From G965218495 sp965262785 (GTDB lineage Bacteria > Bacteroidota > Rhodothermia > Rhodothermales > Bin80): a stretch of 64,000 nt of DNA. Below, piece after piece: positions 37,003-45,828 of this stretch. Where the stretch lies: assembly GCA_965262785.1 (NCBI GenBank), contig OZ253559.1, positions 1,054,001 through 1,118,000 of the forward strand, in the 5' to 3' direction. The position numbers and the translations under genes were made by a program. Each line of letters opens with the position of its first letter. Position 1 is the stretch's first letter. The notes beneath the pieces are model-generated. The model searched no databases and was not told the origin of the DNA. It was given only the letters and a program-made list of their open reading frames with translations.

Positions 37003-39393
37003 CTAATCTCTGGACTGGCTGCCGATATTGTGCTCGAAGAGTTTGAGGATGCGGCGGTACTCGTCGCGCCAGCTCGAAGGCTCCTGAAAGCCATGTCCCT
37101 CAATGGGATACAGCGCGATCTCCCAGTCATTTTTGCCCAACTCTATCAGGCGTTGGCCAAGTCGTACGATATCTTGGAATTGCACATTCAGGTCCAAGAT
37201 GCCGTGAGGCATGAGGAGCGGGTCTTCAAGCCCGTCTGCAAAGTTTATCGGTGAGCTGCGCGCAAACGACAGGGAGTCGGCTTCAGGCGTGTTGAGGATG
37301 TTTGAAGTGTAGGGGTCGTTGTAGTGGGCCCAATCTGTTACGCTGCGCAGGGCGGCGCCTGCGCCAAAGTGCTCAGGCTCGGTAAAGAGTGCCATCAGCG
37401 TGATGAATCCACCGTATGACCCGCCATAGATGCCAATGCGATTGGCCTCTATGTCGAACCGCTGCTGCAGATACTTCGAGGCATCGACGTAGTCCTGCAG
37501 GTCACGACCACCCATATGCCGGTAGATGGCGGTACGCCAGTCACGACCATAACCCGATGACGCCCGAAAGTCTACCTGCATCACCGTGTATCCGAGGTCG
37601 GTGAGCAGGTTGTGAAACATGTATTCTCGGTAGTAGCTGCTCCATCCGCGATGCACATTCTGCGCGTAGCCGGCGCCGTGCACAAAGAGGACTGCCGCTG
37701 CGTTGCTCACGTCTGGAGAGAAGAGATGGGCGGGGACCATAATGCCGTCGGATGCCTCGTAGTAGACGGTTTCAGGAATGCGCCAAGGGTACGATTGCCA
37801 CTCCTCGGTCTGCGAATTCGTGATGCGCTCCGGATTACCGCCCGGGGCTTGAAGGAAGACCTCTGGTAGCTGTGTGGTAAATGAATGCAGCACACCAAGC
37901 ATTTCGCCGTCGGGGCTGATTGCCGAAGTGTTGCGGCCATCCATGGAGGTGAGTTGCGCACGGTCACCCCCGCCAATAGGCATCTCGTACAGGTGCCGCA
38001 CAAACGGTGATCCCTCTGTGCTGGTAAAGTACCAGCGGGTCCCGTCCTGGGATATCTGCGGACTAAACACCTCGAATTCGCCGCTGGTAAGCTGCTCCTT
38101 CCTGCCAGTATTAACATTTACGGTATAGAGGTGGCTGTAGCCGGACGCTTCGCTCTGAAACCAGTAGTGCTTGCCATCCGGCATCCATCCGCCGGCACTC
38201 GCCCCGCCGAACCATGAAATTCCAGGCCCCGCAATCCAGGCATCATCATGCTGCCGATCAAGCACGGTCAGCACGCCGGATTCAGCGTCCAGGCGCAAAA
38301 GCCAGCGGTCCTTGTGGTCTCGAGCCCGTATCTCCAGTACTGCCAGGCTTCCATCGCCATTCCAATCAGGCCCGTAGCTGTACAGCGTGCGCTTTGTCTT
38401 GGCCGAATCGACTTCAACGCCCTGCTCCTCCAAGTACTTGGGCACGTCATAAGCGCCTGCAATCTGGTGCAGGTCGACTGCATAGGAGGTGTCGCGCACA
38501 AGGTCCTGAATGTGAAGCGTGGCCCTACCATAGGGCATTCCCACTTTCGGTCGCGCTGAGCGGTCTACGGAATACCCGCTTTCGGTGACGTAGTCCATAC
38601 CGGCGGTGCGCTTAGCGTTGGCATCTGCGGTCGTGACAAACGATACAAAGCGCTCTGTTGGGTCTACGCGAAGCTGGGCGGGGTTCTTGCCATCCAGCCA
38701 GAAGGTAGTGGGCGGATTTCTGGCGTCTTCATCGCGCTCCCGTGCCTCTTCACGCATTTTGTCTTCTTCTTGTTGCGAACGGACGTAGTCAAAGAGATCC
38801 CTTTGCTGTTCTTCCAGAAACTCCGCCTGTGCATCGGCCTTTGGCTCTCTGGGCTCTTTGCCGCTGCGGAGATCTGTTAGCTGTCGCACAGCCCCACTTT
38901 CCAAGTCTTGACGAAACAGGTTATTGTCGGACGCGAAAACGATGGCAGTGCCGTCGGGCGTGAACCGAGGGCTACCTTCAAACTCGCGCGTGCGGGTGAG
39001 GCGAATGGTTTCTCCCGTGTCGCGGTAGTGGAGGTGCAGATCTCCGCCCTGAGCGTATACCCTTCGGCTGAAGGTAGAATCATAGACATGCTCATGATGA
39101 TGCCAGCCGTTAAATGAAGGCCCCAGGTTGCGGCGCTCTTCCGGCGAAAGCTGGACGGGTTCACCTCCGTTGCGTGGCACCATGAAGAGTGAGTCGGCGG
39201 GGTATGCACCCATCGGATTCCACCGGAAGTATAGCGTCTGGCCATCCTCCGACCAGAAGGGGGCTCTGGGCCACGAGCCAATCCAGGTGTCCGGGTCCTG
39301 CATAATCTTGTCTACCGTCAGCGCGGACTGCTGCGCGAGGAGCGGGCTTGCCATCAACCCCAATGCGAGTACGAAAATCGGCCGCTGAGTCAT
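37003..39393 (-). CDS. S9-family prolyl-oligopeptidase-type peptidase, exported
   Basis: 796 residues with a signal peptide (V-L-A-L-G-L-M-A-S-P-L-L-A-Q). The N-terminal two thirds are WD40-like TolB/PD40 propeller repeats (G-S-P-R-F-T-P-D-G-T-A, S-P-Q-I-S-Q-D-G-T-R). The C-terminal alpha/beta-hydrolase domain has the nucleophile elbow G-G-S-Y-G-G and a terminal G-H-G-F motif for the catalytic His. The Asp lies in H-G-I-L-D-L-N. It is a periplasmic or outer-face peptidase cleaving oligopeptides. The start at 39393 is the first Met giving a signal peptide. It lies 44 bp downstream of the nuclease-helicase gene and convergent with the sulfatase (stops 3 bp apart). Confidence 0.92.
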   Translation of the reverse strand: MTQRPIFVLALGLMASPLLAQQSALTVDKIMQDPDTWIGSWPRAPFWSEDGQTLYFRWNPMGAYPADSLFMVPRNGGEPVQLSPEERRNLGPSFNGWHHHEHVYDSTFSRRVYAQGGDLHLHYRDTGETIRLTRTREFEGSPRFTPDGTAIVFASDNNLFRQDLESGAVRQLTDLRSGKEPREPKADAQAEFLEEQQRDLFDYVRSQQEEDKMREEARERDEDARNPPTTFWLDGKNPAQLRVDPTERFVSFVTTADANAKRTAGMDYVTESGYSVDRSARPKVGMPYGRATLHIQDLVRDTSYAVDLHQIAGAYDVPKYLEEQGVEVDSAKTKRTLYSYGPDWNGDGSLAVLEIRARDHKDRWLLRLDAESGVLTVLDRQHDDAWIAGPGISWFGGASAGGWMPDGKHYWFQSEASGYSHLYTVNVNTGRKEQLTSGEFEVFSPQISQDGTRWYFTSTEGSPFVRHLYEMPIGGGDRAQLTSMDGRNTSAISPDGEMLGVLHSFTTQLPEVFLQAPGGNPERITNSQTEEWQSYPWRIPETVYYEASDGIMVPAHLFSPDVSNAAAVLFVHGAGYAQNVHRGWSSYYREYMFHNLLTDLGYTVMQVDFRASSGYGRDWRTAIYRHMGGRDLQDYVDASKYLQQRFDIEANRIGIYGGSYGGFITLMALFTEPEHFGAGAALRSVTDWAHYNDPYTSNILNTPEADSLSFARSSPINFADGLEDPLLMPHGILDLNVQFQDIVRLGQRLIELGKNDWEIALYPIEGHGFQEPSSWRDEYRRILKLFEHNIGSQSRD

Positions 39394-39437
39394 AACTGCG
39401 AATCGGTTGCTTAGGACGGTGGTGCCAGCGCACAAAC

Positions 39438-42400
39438 TTACGGGAGCGCAATGGATTCTAGTGCGCAAAGCGGATTCATCATGCGTATCTGGTTGACTGT
39501 GCTGCACTGAGCTTGAAGCAACTTGGGGGACGCAAACGCTATGCTCAGCGCTTGACCTCGGCTCATGGCGACGTTGATGCGCTCGCGTGAAAACACGAAC
39601 TCCAGGCCGCGAGGGGTCTCTTCAGCTGAGGAGGAGGTCATAGACAGAAGGGCCACTGGAGCTTCCTGGCCCTGAAACTTGTCCACGGTGCCAACGCGAA
39701 TGCCCTCCAGCTCATCCGTAAGCCTGTTGACTTGCGCATTAAAGGGTGCGACGACGATGATATCTTCCGTTTGCAGCGGACGCGTCCTGCCTTTCTTGTT
39801 GGTCCAAGTGCCTTGGAGGAGCGCATCAATAAAGACCCGAATGGCTTCTGCTTCTTCGGCGCATTCCTGAGAACGACCCTCGTGGACTACGTCCACGCGG
39901 TAGGCGCCGGCCGTCGGTATGCCAGGTGCATGAACGGCCTGCCTGGCCGTAGTGGCGTGTGCCTTGAGCTTGTTTTCATAGAATTGTGCAGAAATGAATC
40001 TGCACAGTTTGGGGTGCATCCGGTACGTGTCTGGAAGAAAAATACCACGGTCCTCGGATACCATGCGCATCCCCTGCAGCATCCACTCCAGGCAGGACAA
40101 GTTGGCCGGGGGCGGGTGCGCTCCCTGAATGACCTGGGGCAGTTGGCATGGATCGCCGACCAGTACGACGTTGGCGGCACATGAGGTCATGCCCACGAGA
40201 TTTGCGAGCGACACTTGCCCTGCTTCGTCCACAAACAAATAGTCGAAATTGGCGCTAAACTCGTCTCGGCAGAATAGCCAAGCGGTGCCCCCAACGATAT
40301 TTGAATACATCAGCGCAGGGTCGTCGTTCTTTGTCGCATAGTAGATTGCATCCTCGCGCTTTCTATCGGTAGGACGCTGCCCGATCTTGTGTGCTATCGT
40401 TACTGCGCCGCGGAGGCCTTCATAGTTTTCATCCAGCGCTATTGCGCAGCCCTCAAGGACGTTGATTATCGCCGCATGGCTATTGGAGGCCACGGCCACC
40501 TGCTTTCCCTTGTTGACCAACGAGAGGATGGCACGTGCGGTCACATAGGTCTTGCCAGTTCCGGGCGGGCCCTGAACAGGCAGCACCGAGTTGTCCAATT
40601 GAGACGTCGCTTGAAGAAGGCGTTCAAGTGCGTCCGCGCTGCCTTGCGCAAGAGTCCATCCATCCCTAAACCGCGGCTCGTGCCACGTGAGCAGATCGCG
40701 TGCGGCGTCTATGGAACCGTCGGTGCATTGGTGCTTCAAGACATCCCAAATGGCCTTCTGGATGACTTTTGAGGGTACAGCAAAGTTAGGAAGCAGGTCA
40801 AGGCGGTCTACTAGGTCACGAGCGTGCCGCTTACTGATTTTGAGCGTTACGGAATGTTGCCTGCGATCATGTTCTACGACATCCACCTTTCGAAACCCAA
40901 AATTGTCGTCCTCAACCTTGATCTGCATTTGGCTCCCAGTACGAACCTTATTGGATTGCGGCGCATAGCGGTACTGGCGACCCATTGACCGCTTTATGGA
41001 AAAGACCTCGCCTAACGGCTGGAGTGCGGCAAGGTAATCCGTATCACGCAGGAGATCATCAGGCTGCTTGTTCCTGGAGTCAAAGACTTTCCAGGCCGCC
41101 GGTTTTGCTTCCCGGCTATGGAAGCGGATTAGGTTTTTCATCAGGTACCGGGCGCTCTCGCCAAAGCGGGAAGCGCCATCGATAACGGATCCTACGCTCG
41201 CGAATTCCGCCTCTCTTGCCGCCGCCCTTTGCCTGGCTTCATTGCTCTGGTGCACTGTGCCCGGTGAGAGTGGCAAGTTGGGCCTGCGCGCCCACAGCCA
41301 GTCCCGCAACTCTTGCGTCGATATGCAGTCTACCTTGTTATACTCTTCCAGGTTTGCGAGCAGCAATCGCTTCATTTCTTCGTCTTTCTCTGCGATCCAT
41401 TTGCTATATGCGACGACAGATGCTCCTCCTTCCTTGACACCCTCGCGGCGTTTACGGCGGTAGAAGGCCTCCAGGTTCTTTATGGAGTAGCCGGGCTCCG
41501 AGACTACGATGCCACCGCGAACCACGGCGTAGAGATCGACAAACCGTTCTTCTCGAAGCCAGGTGTCCAGTATGTCTTCACCGTAACCGTGACGGACCGT
41601 GATTTTGCGAAGCGCGGTGATCTCGTAGGGAGCGTAGTGATAGATGTGCGCTTGCAGGTTTGGCATGAGGTGCGTAGAAAACAGCTCAAACAGGCCAATA
41701 AGCGCCTCCCTTTCCTCGGCCAGATTGTGCGCCCAGAATGCGGAAAAGCCGTTGCCGTTCCAAACGCCATGGAGGTATTCCAAGCCATGTTGGCCGGCTT
41801 CTTCGTAATGCGGATAGCCTTCAATGTCATAGAACAGGTCACCCGGGCTTGGAGAAGGCAAGAGGTAGTACCCCTTTCCGGGTAGTACTTGGCGCAGTTT
41901 CCAGATCCGCCTGTTTGTTGTCTGCGCCTCATGCTGAAGTCGTGCCTGCTCGCGAAGTGTCTCCAGCGTAGTGCTCGCCAGTCTCGGGACCTCTCCCTCG
42001 TGCCGTGCCAGCGCCTCCAGAGTCTTGATGCCTGCCGCTTCCAGCTTAGCAACTTGGGTCCTCCGGATGCCTGCTACCAGAAACAAGCTGTTGTCCTGTC
42101 TCCAGTCCACGTCGCATTTGTCTTTCCATCGGCAAGAGCCGCAGGCTTTGCACGGGACGGGCCGCGTAACAGGTTTCTTGGCCACGAACTCTTCAAGTCG
42201 ACCCTGCATCTGCAAGACATAGTCTGCGAATTCTCGGACGGTGTGGGTGGACCGTATGCCATTGCCGAGTTGAACATGCATATGCGTCGGCAGGCGGCCC
42301 TGCACTAGTCCTACCAGGTGCGAATATATTACCAGCTGAATGATATGAGACGGGTCTGGCTTGCGCTTGAGCTTGGAATCAATGACCTCATACGAATAGT

Positions 42401-42776
42401 CGCCTAGCTCTGATGGCTCGTTGACGCGTAGCAAGAAGTCAGTGTATCCAGCCCAGGATCCATTCTTAATAGTTCCCTGGTATATGACTTCAGCTCCACT
42501 TTGCATGGCTGCCAACGTCCGCCAAACGTCTTTGTCAAGGTCTTTGGACCGCTCTATTTCCACGATCTGCTTCCCCTTGGATCTAAGCTCCTCCAAAAAT
42601 TCCTTTTCGTGCTCGATTCCGAGGTCCGCAACCAGCTTCAACTCTTCCGGGGGCTCGCGCGGTGACAGCTCTTCGCCATTAGCGTAGCGTAGGTCTAGCG
42701 CAGACTGATGTTCACACGCCGCAAATTTCGTGAGATCTGTTGGCGAGAGCCTGTATGTCCGATCGATTTTTTGCAT
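39438..42776 (-). CDS. TM0106-family RecB-like nuclease fused to SF1 helicase
   Basis: About 1112 residues. N-terminal PD-(D/E)xK nuclease of the TM0106 RecB-like family: L-S-P-T-D-L-T-K-F-A-A-C, D-F-L-L-R-V, Y-E-V-I-D-S-K-L-K (catalytic Asp and Lys) and a four-Cys cluster C-K-A-C-G-S-C-R-W-K-D-K-C. Next comes an RNase H-like/exonuclease segment (F-Y-D-I-E-G-Y-P, N-K-V-D-C). The C-terminus is a UPF1/Dna2-type SF1 helicase: Q-G-P-P-G-T-G-K-T, F-V-D-E-A-G-Q, G-D-P-C-Q-L-P and V-D-K-F-Q-G-Q-E. The start is placed at the ATG at 42776 (M-Q-K-I-D); earlier GTG 42839 and ATG 42824 are possible. It resembles Dna2-like repair proteins; a defence role is possible but unproven. Confidence 0.88.
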   Translation of the reverse strand: MQKIDRTYRLSPTDLTKFAACEHQSALDLRYANGEELSPREPPEELKLVADLGIEHEKEFLEELRSKGKQIVEIERSKDLDKDVWRTLAAMQSGAEVIYQGTIKNGSWAGYTDFLLRVNEPSELGDYSYEVIDSKLKRKPDPSHIIQLVIYSHLVGLVQGRLPTHMHVQLGNGIRSTHTVREFADYVLQMQGRLEEFVAKKPVTRPVPCKACGSCRWKDKCDVDWRQDNSLFLVAGIRRTQVAKLEAAGIKTLEALARHEGEVPRLASTTLETLREQARLQHEAQTTNRRIWKLRQVLPGKGYYLLPSPSPGDLFYDIEGYPHYEEAGQHGLEYLHGVWNGNGFSAFWAHNLAEEREALIGLFELFSTHLMPNLQAHIYHYAPYEITALRKITVRHGYGEDILDTWLREERFVDLYAVVRGGIVVSEPGYSIKNLEAFYRRKRREGVKEGGASVVAYSKWIAEKDEEMKRLLLANLEEYNKVDCISTQELRDWLWARRPNLPLSPGTVHQSNEARQRAAAREAEFASVGSVIDGASRFGESARYLMKNLIRFHSREAKPAAWKVFDSRNKQPDDLLRDTDYLAALQPLGEVFSIKRSMGRQYRYAPQSNKVRTGSQMQIKVEDDNFGFRKVDVVEHDRRQHSVTLKISKRHARDLVDRLDLLPNFAVPSKVIQKAIWDVLKHQCTDGSIDAARDLLTWHEPRFRDGWTLAQGSADALERLLQATSQLDNSVLPVQGPPGTGKTYVTARAILSLVNKGKQVAVASNSHAAIINVLEGCAIALDENYEGLRGAVTIAHKIGQRPTDRKREDAIYYATKNDDPALMYSNIVGGTAWLFCRDEFSANFDYLFVDEAGQVSLANLVGMTSCAANVVLVGDPCQLPQVIQGAHPPPANLSCLEWMLQGMRMVSEDRGIFLPDTYRMHPKLCRFISAQFYENKLKAHATTARQAVHAPGIPTAGAYRVDVVHEGRSQECAEEAEAIRVFIDALLQGTWTNKKGRTRPLQTEDIIVVAPFNAQVNRLTDELEGIRVGTVDKFQGQEAPVALLSMTSSSAEETPRGLEFVFSRERINVAMSRGQALSIAFASPKLLQAQCSTVNQIRMMNPLCALESIALP

Positions 42777-42930
42777 AGCGGCATTCTTGGAGCGATTGTA
42801 GGCCTTACCCGGAGTCAGCGACATTTGCGGGTCGCCCACCGCTCATTTCAGCAAGGAATGACCGTGCCATAAGACTGCGCTCGAGGAGTATACCTGGAAT
42901 TAAGCGGCGCGGTACAGGGTCTAACTTCGG

Positions 42931-42971
42931 TGTAGATACAACGGTGACTAAGTTCGGTGATTGTATCTACA
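42931..42971. promoter_or_regulatory. Perfect 11-bp palindrome arms with internal repeat
   Basis: TGTAGATACAA at 42931-42941 is mirrored exactly by TTGTATCTACA at 42961-42971, with 19 bp between. Overlapping this, the 12-mer CTAACTTCGGTG (42921-42932) recurs with one change at 42949-42960. It could be an operator, recombinase site or element end. It sits between the nuclease-helicase gene and the conjugation relics. Confidence 0.4.
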
Positions 42972-43160
42972 ATGTATGCCAGCGAGGACCTCAAAGTCAC
43001 GGTTGTTCCGGATACAGTAAGAACGTCGGTGAAAGCCCGATGGGTATTGGCGGGCGCGAATGTTCAATCCGCTGGGAGGCGATCCTGTCGCTCTGATCGA
43101 ACTCAGGAACAGCCTAGTCCGGTCTTGGCCACTGCCCCTCTCCGGCCAGCCCGTCGGCAG

Positions 43161-43460
43161 CGCGCCCGTGTCTACCAGTCGCTGCAGCGTACCCCGATGA
43201 TGAGGGGGTTCCCACAGGACGTGGTGCTCCTGGGCGGATTCGCCATCCTGGTGACCGTAGTGGCGGCACGCATGTCGTTAATGGTCATCGCGCTGTGCAT
43301 AGCGATCGCGTTCAAAGCGATGCCCTTACTGCGCCACCTGTTTGCCGGCGAGCCAGGCTTCATGGAGATCCTGCCCGCGCTTTCCGCTACGGACATCTTT
43401 ATCCGCGCCAGGCGTGGACGGTCCCCACCCCGTATCAGGACACGGTGGGGGTTGAGGTAG
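43161..43460 (+). pseudogene. VirB3/TrbD-like conjugation protein relic
   Basis: The frame reads R-V-Y-Q-S-L-Q-R-T-P-M-M-R-G-F-P, two hydrophobic helices (V-V-L-L-G-G-F-A-I-L-V-T-V-V-A-A, then M-V-I-A-L-C-I-A-I-A-F-K-A), and H-L-F-A-G-E-P-G-F-M-E-I-L-P-A-L. This matches the short inner-membrane VirB3/TrbD component of type IV secretion. Near 43390 the family-like end (H-L-Y-P-R-Q-A-W) shifts to another frame, so the gene is frameshifted. No ATPase, VirB4 or relaxase gene is nearby; the rest of the module is gone. Confidence 0.5.
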
Positions 43461-44113
43461 GATGGTGGAGCGCCAGGATCGCGCGCTGGCAGTCCACCGG
43501 TGGCGCCCCACCCCCGAAAGACCATGGGTGGGCGGTACTGTCCACGCTGATCGCCGCCATAGTGACCACGGGAGCGATAGTCTACGTGGTGACGATGGCT
43601 CCCGGGGTCCTCAACCGCCTGCCGCTGCACTACAGCTGATCCCCCTCGCTGCCCACAGGGTTCTACCGCCCCAGCTTTCCGGACGCGCTGGCCCGCGGGG
43701 ACCTGGTGCGCGTGTGCCTGCCCGCGGCGCATGCAGCGCTGGCGCTGGAGCGCGGGTATCTCAACCCCCGCCGATGCCCGGGCAGCACGGAGCTGCTGGC
43801 CAAGGTGCTGGTCGCGCTTCCAGGGGACACGGTGCACGTCTGTTCCACGAACACGCGCGAAAGCGAGGGCCTGGTGATGCGCGCCCCTGTGGTGGTGCTG
43901 GACTCCAAAAGCCGCCCTGTCCCAGCCCTGCTCGGTCCGCGGGTCATGGGCGCCGACGAGTGCTTCGTGCTGAGCAAGTAAATTCCTCACAGCTACTACA
44001 GCCGCTACTTCGGGCCGGTGGACTGCAGCTCGCTACACGTGATCCTGACGGCTGTGGATGGCGCGGTGCAGGCCGCGATAGACACCATGCGCCGGGCCAT
44101 GCTCAGAGAATAG
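43460..44113 (+). pseudogene. TraF-type S26 signal peptidase with two in-frame stops
   Basis: One frame from about 43460 to TAG at 44111 encodes a membrane anchor (A-V-L-S-T-L-I-A-A-I-V-T-T-G-A-I-V-Y), the nucleophile region S-P-S-L-P-T-G-F-Y-R, R-G-D-L-V-R-V-C-L-P, G-Y-L-N-P-R-R-C-P-G, the Lys-box-like K-V-L-V-A-L-P-G-D-T-V, and S-R-Y-F-G-P-V. This is the layout of conjugative-transfer peptidase TraF (S26C). It is broken by TGA at 43637 just before the catalytic Ser region and by TAA at 43979. The start codon is not clear. G+C looks higher than in flanking genes, suggesting a foreign origin. Confidence 0.6.
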
Positions 44114-44513
44114 GGGAGAAAGGCGGAACGCGCCCGCAGGTTGCTTGGCCAAGTCGCTAGTGTCTTGCTCTTATTGGAATCCATCGTCTTAATTCGACTG
44201 AGCCAGAATGATTGACAGGATATGTACAGGTTGTTATATTTGCCAGCGGTTTCAAGGTCTAGGGAGTTTTCCCTAAGCAAGGATGCGTGTCGAGAGTAAT
44301 GGCCAGCTAAGCCGACCGCTGCGGCGTGGCTGACTAAGGCACTGGTTAAGGCGCCTTTCCGGTCCCTGACGCCGCCCCAAAACGGTGGAAGTCTTCACGG
44401 CACGAGAGCTTAGTCAGTGCTAGTATATTCGAGGCAACCATCCGTTCCGGTTAATGTATCAGCAATGACTTGCGATGATCAATATCCGATCAGGGGCGCA
44501 GTAACGGTTTATC
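44114..44513. other. Promoter and leader region of the TIGR04255 operon
   Basis: 400 bp without a gene. It contains the near-consensus promoter at 44212-44242 and then about 265 bp of untranslated leader before the GTG at 44514. Nothing else recognisable. Confidence 0.5.
44212..44242 (+). promoter_or_regulatory. Near-consensus promoter
   Basis: TTGACA (44212-44217), 17-bp spacer, TATATT (44235-44240), followed by TG. This fits the sigma-70 consensus and also the Bacteroidota form (TTG, about 20 bp, TAnnTTTG, read here as TATATTTG). Transcription would begin near 44248 and run into the TIGR04255 operon with a leader of about 265 bp. Confidence 0.6.
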
Positions 44514-45311
44514 GTGGACCCTTTGCCATCTTTCAAGAATCCACCAGTGATCGAGGTTGCGATCTCTGCTCAATTTAGACCCCTTGACGATCTGACCAGC
44601 CCACGTGTGGGATTGCTTTGGCAGAGATACCGCGACGACTTCCCTAATCTTGAAGTCCATCCTGTCCTTGAGTCTCGGTTTGAGCAATCCAGTCCAGTCC
44701 CACCCCAGAATTTCCACATAGAGATCGGGAGGCCCCCCACCTCCCGCGTATGGCTTGTCACGGATGACAGGTCGAATCTGATCCAGATCCAACAGGATCG
44801 ATTCGTCTTCAATTGGCGTAGGATCGGCAGCCAGGATTATCCTAGGTATGAACATGTGCGTGCAGAGTTCGAGAAGAACTTTGGCGTTTTCCTGGAATTC
44901 CTCGCGGAAGAACAACTAGGTGAGCCGAAACTGAATCAATGGGAATTAACCTATGTTAATCATATCCATGCTGGCATTGGATGGCACCAGCATGGTGAAC
45001 TCAACTCGGTAGTCCCGTTACTAGTGGGGGAAATGAAGAGAAAGTTTCTGCCTGAGCCGGAAGACATTGCACTACGGGTGCGGTATCCAATTCAGGGCGG
45101 GAGGTCTCTCTCTAGGCTGTATGTCGAGGCCACCCCCATGGTTACCCCCCCATCTGGCGAGCTGGCCTTTAGGCTCACGCTTACCGCAAGGGGGAAACTA
45201 GGAGATGCAGATCTGAGATCGCAGCTGGACATGGGCCGCGAATGGATTGTGCGAGGTTTCACAGAAGTGACTTCAGAAAAAATGCACCAACTCTGGAAGC
45301 GAGAGCGATGA
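44514..45311 (+). CDS. TIGR04255 family protein
   Basis: 265 residues starting with a GTG. The N-terminus P-L-P-S-F-K-N-P-P-V-I-E-V-A-I-S-A-Q-F and the C-terminal A-R-E-W-I-V-R-G-F-T-E-V-T-type ending (here G-R-E-W-I-V-R-G-F-T) are hallmarks of TIGR04255, a sporadically distributed family of unknown function. The middle holds W-R-R-I, Y-P-R-Y-E and N-Q-W-E-L-T-Y-V-N-H-I, all family-typical. No catalytic motif is visible. It is the first of three genes; the next gene's ATG overlaps its stop as ATGA. Sporadic distribution and location beside mobile relics suggest an accessory, possibly conflict-related, function (inference). Confidence 0.82.
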   Translation: MDPLPSFKNPPVIEVAISAQFRPLDDLTSPRVGLLWQRYRDDFPNLEVHPVLESRFEQSSPVPPQNFHIEIGRPPTSRVWLVTDDRSNLIQIQQDRFVFNWRRIGSQDYPRYEHVRAEFEKNFGVFLEFLAEEQLGEPKLNQWELTYVNHIHAGIGWHQHGELNSVVPLLVGEMKRKFLPEPEDIALRVRYPIQGGRSLSRLYVEATPMVTPPSGELAFRLTLTARGKLGDADLRSQLDMGREWIVRGFTEVTSEKMHQLWKRER

Positions 45312-45805
45312 CATCAAATGCGCTAGCTGCGGTTGATACCACGGCCAACCCAAAGTTTCTCTCGGACCGGCCTTACCTTCGAGGCATTGCCCCGTCCTGT
45401 CGTCTATTGTTCAACCCGCGCCCGATCAGTTACCTGACTGAGCAGCCGCAGTTGGCCTCGTGGTTTCGCGACACGAGGGACAAGATACGAGGCTATATGG
45501 ACCTGGTCCCCAACTGGGATTCGTATGGTGGTGGGGCGATATCTAGCAAGGTAGTTGATATGGCGGAGAGGTTTGCAGAGATGATGGCCCGTATTGGTTT
45601 CTCGCGCCCGACCGTTTGCCCTGAGTCTTCGGGGGGAATCCTCCTTGAATGGCAGAGCCTTGGTCAGGTCTTGACAGTGGATATCGCCATTGACAAAGAG
45701 GGATTTTCTTTCTCATACGAGTCTGCCGAATCACTTGAGTTGGAAGGTGATGTTTGGGATTTCTTAAAGTTAGTTCGGGGAGGTTTTTTGCAACATCCCT
45801 TCTAA
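45308..45805 (+). CDS. Hypothetical protein, second gene of the TIGR04255 operon
   Basis: 165 residues; the ATG at 45308 overlaps the stop of the TIGR04255 gene, implying coupled translation. Recognisable features are N-W-D-S-Y-G-G-G-A-I, then A-E-R-F-A-E-M-M, a P-E-S-S-G-G-I-L-L-E-W strand, and an acidic C-terminal half (E-S-A-E-S-L-E-L-E-G-D). The W-D-S-Y-x-G-x-x-I phrase followed by a helix and an x-G-x-x-x-E-W hairpin recurs in small unknown proteins found next to TIGR04255. No enzyme motif. Probably a partner of the first gene product. Confidence 0.75.
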   Translation: MTSNALAAVDTTANPKFLSDRPYLRGIAPSCRLLFNPRPISYLTEQPQLASWFRDTRDKIRGYMDLVPNWDSYGGGAISSKVVDMAERFAEMMARIGFSRPTVCPESSGGILLEWQSLGQVLTVDIAIDKEGFSFSYESAESLELEGDVWDFLKLVRGGFLQHPF

Positions 45806-45828
45806 GGTTGCTGGTTTGAACTCTGCCG

